From JADFRG01 sp046759305 (lineage in GTDB: Bacteria > Chloroflexota > Anaerolineae > Anaerolineales > E44-bin32): DNA of 5,827 nt. A model generated the notes under the pieces. The model was not told the DNA's origin. It did no database searches and saw only the letters and a program-made list of their open reading frames with translations. Made by a program: the position numbers and the translations under genes. The DNA lies in contig JBHIBY010000120.1 of assembly GCA_046759305.1 (NCBI GenBank), positions 1 through 5,827 on the forward strand, in the 5' to 3' direction. Each line of letters starts with the position of its first letter. Position 1 is the stretch's first letter. Below, piece by piece: positions 5,340 to 5,827 of the stretch.

Positions 5340-5783
5340 CTAGCGATCCTCCCACTCCGGAACTTCCTCCCCTACTCCCCAGAGAAAAGTGAAGGTCCCG
5401 GTCTTGCCAAGATAGCTAAATCTTGATTTCATGTCTTTAGCTGTCGCCTCATAGCCCTGTCCATCCATCGATCGAAGGTACTTCTGAAAAGAACCGTGCT
5501 CTTCTGCCACGTCATGTATCGCTCGCGCATTGTGAATGGTTGCTTCGATCTTGCGGCCATTTCGCACGATGCCCTCGTCGGCAAGCAATCGGTCGACATC
5601 GCGCGCGTCATAATTGGCTACCTTTTCGACCTCGAACTTATCAAATGCGGTCTCGAAATTCGGCCACTTATCATCGACGACCTGCCAGCTAAATCCTGCT
5701 CGAAAGACAGCTTTTGTCATCTCCTCCAAGTAGGCCGCATCTGTGGTCGGCCTACCGGGCTGTTGCATACTTCCATGTAGCAT
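5340..5783 (-). CDS. Tag-like (DNA-3-methyladenine glycosylase I family) protein, divergent and shortened
   Basis: The protein has 147 residues, against about 187 in E. coli Tag. The core aligns well: RAGFSWQVVDDKWPNF (28-43) matches the AGLSW block, F(D)KFEVEKVA follows, and LLADEGIVRNGRKI (67-79) plus NARAI (85-89) form the helix-hairpin-helix region. The C-terminal FSYLGKTGTFTFLWGVGE matches the last core helices. Trp46 of E. coli Tag is kept as W33. However, the base-binding Glu38 aligns with Ala25, and the N-terminal Cys and His and C-terminal His and Cys zinc ligands are missing. Canonical members excise 3-methyladenine from alkylated DNA; whether this one does is open. It ends in VPEWEDR. 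The start is well set: AGGAGGTG (5795-5788) lies four bases before ATG 5783. Its promoter would be in or beyond the last 30 bases of the window. Superfamily placement is good; glycosylase activity is uncertain. Confidence 0.8.
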   Translation of the reverse strand: MLHGSMQQPGRPTTDAAYLEEMTKAVFRAGFSWQVVDDKWPNFETAFDKFEVEKVANYDARDVDRLLADEGIVRNGRKIEATIHNARAIHDVAEEHGSFQKYLRSMDGQGYEATAKDMKSRFSYLGKTGTFTFLWGVGEEVPEWEDR

Positions 5784-5827
5784 TAAGCACCTCCTGTGCG
5801 AATGAGATCAATAAAAAGAACGTTTGT

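Noticed and set aside
1..5827. Mobile elements, CRISPR arrays, tRNA or rRNA genes, prophage or defence islands
   Set aside because: Looked for transposase motifs, terminal repeats, regularly spaced repeats and tRNA T-loop sequences; none was convincing. The genes are ordinary chromosomal families.

Overview
This is a compact bacterial window with six protein genes and no mobile elements, CRISPR arrays, tRNA or rRNA that I can recognise. Coding density is high. Base composition looks moderately GC-rich by eye, except for an AT-rich stretch around 273-400. The lineage is not decided by the sequence. The AMMECR1/MEMO fusion, the anchor-less two-domain SppA, the divergent Tag-like protein and the small tail-anchored protein together make me think of Chloroflexota (possibly an uncultured marine or soil lineage). 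That is a low-confidence impression.

Layout. At the left edge is the N-terminal part of a SatD-family gene (minus strand, 1-272, cut by the window edge). It diverges from an MFS efflux-type transporter (plus strand, ATG at 502, stop at 1734). The intergenic region of about 230 bases between them must hold both promoters. It also has a short inverted repeat at the satD start and a foldable leader just before the transporter. The transporter's last 29 bases overlap, tail to tail, the 3' end of a minus-strand gene encoding a MEMO domain fused to an AMMECR1 domain (1706-3163). Upstream of that gene, on the same strand and probably in one transcript, is a two-domain S49 protease, SppA (3236-4909). 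A good extended -10 element lies about 35 bases before its start. sppA diverges from a 58-codon gene (5060-5236) for a small protein with a charged N-terminal helix and one C-terminal membrane segment. A 39-base imperfect palindrome sits directly in front of that gene's ribosome binding site. The window ends with a convergent minus-strand gene (5340-5783) for a shortened, Tag-like (3-methyladenine DNA glycosylase I) protein with a perfect Shine-Dalgarno.

How the genes may work together. sppA and the MEMO-AMMECR1 gene plausibly form an operon: one membrane-associated protease that clears signal or membrane peptides, and one redox or metal-related protein of the poorly understood AmmeMemoRadiSam group. 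The radical SAM partner of that group is not in this window. The other genes look like independent units. The points most worth a second look are: the SatD N-terminus, which has the layout of a class III nucleotide cyclase; the MEMO-AMMECR1 fusion without its radical SAM partner and with an obscured start codon; the Tag-like protein without the catalytic Glu and zinc ligands; and the small membrane gene behind its palindrome.
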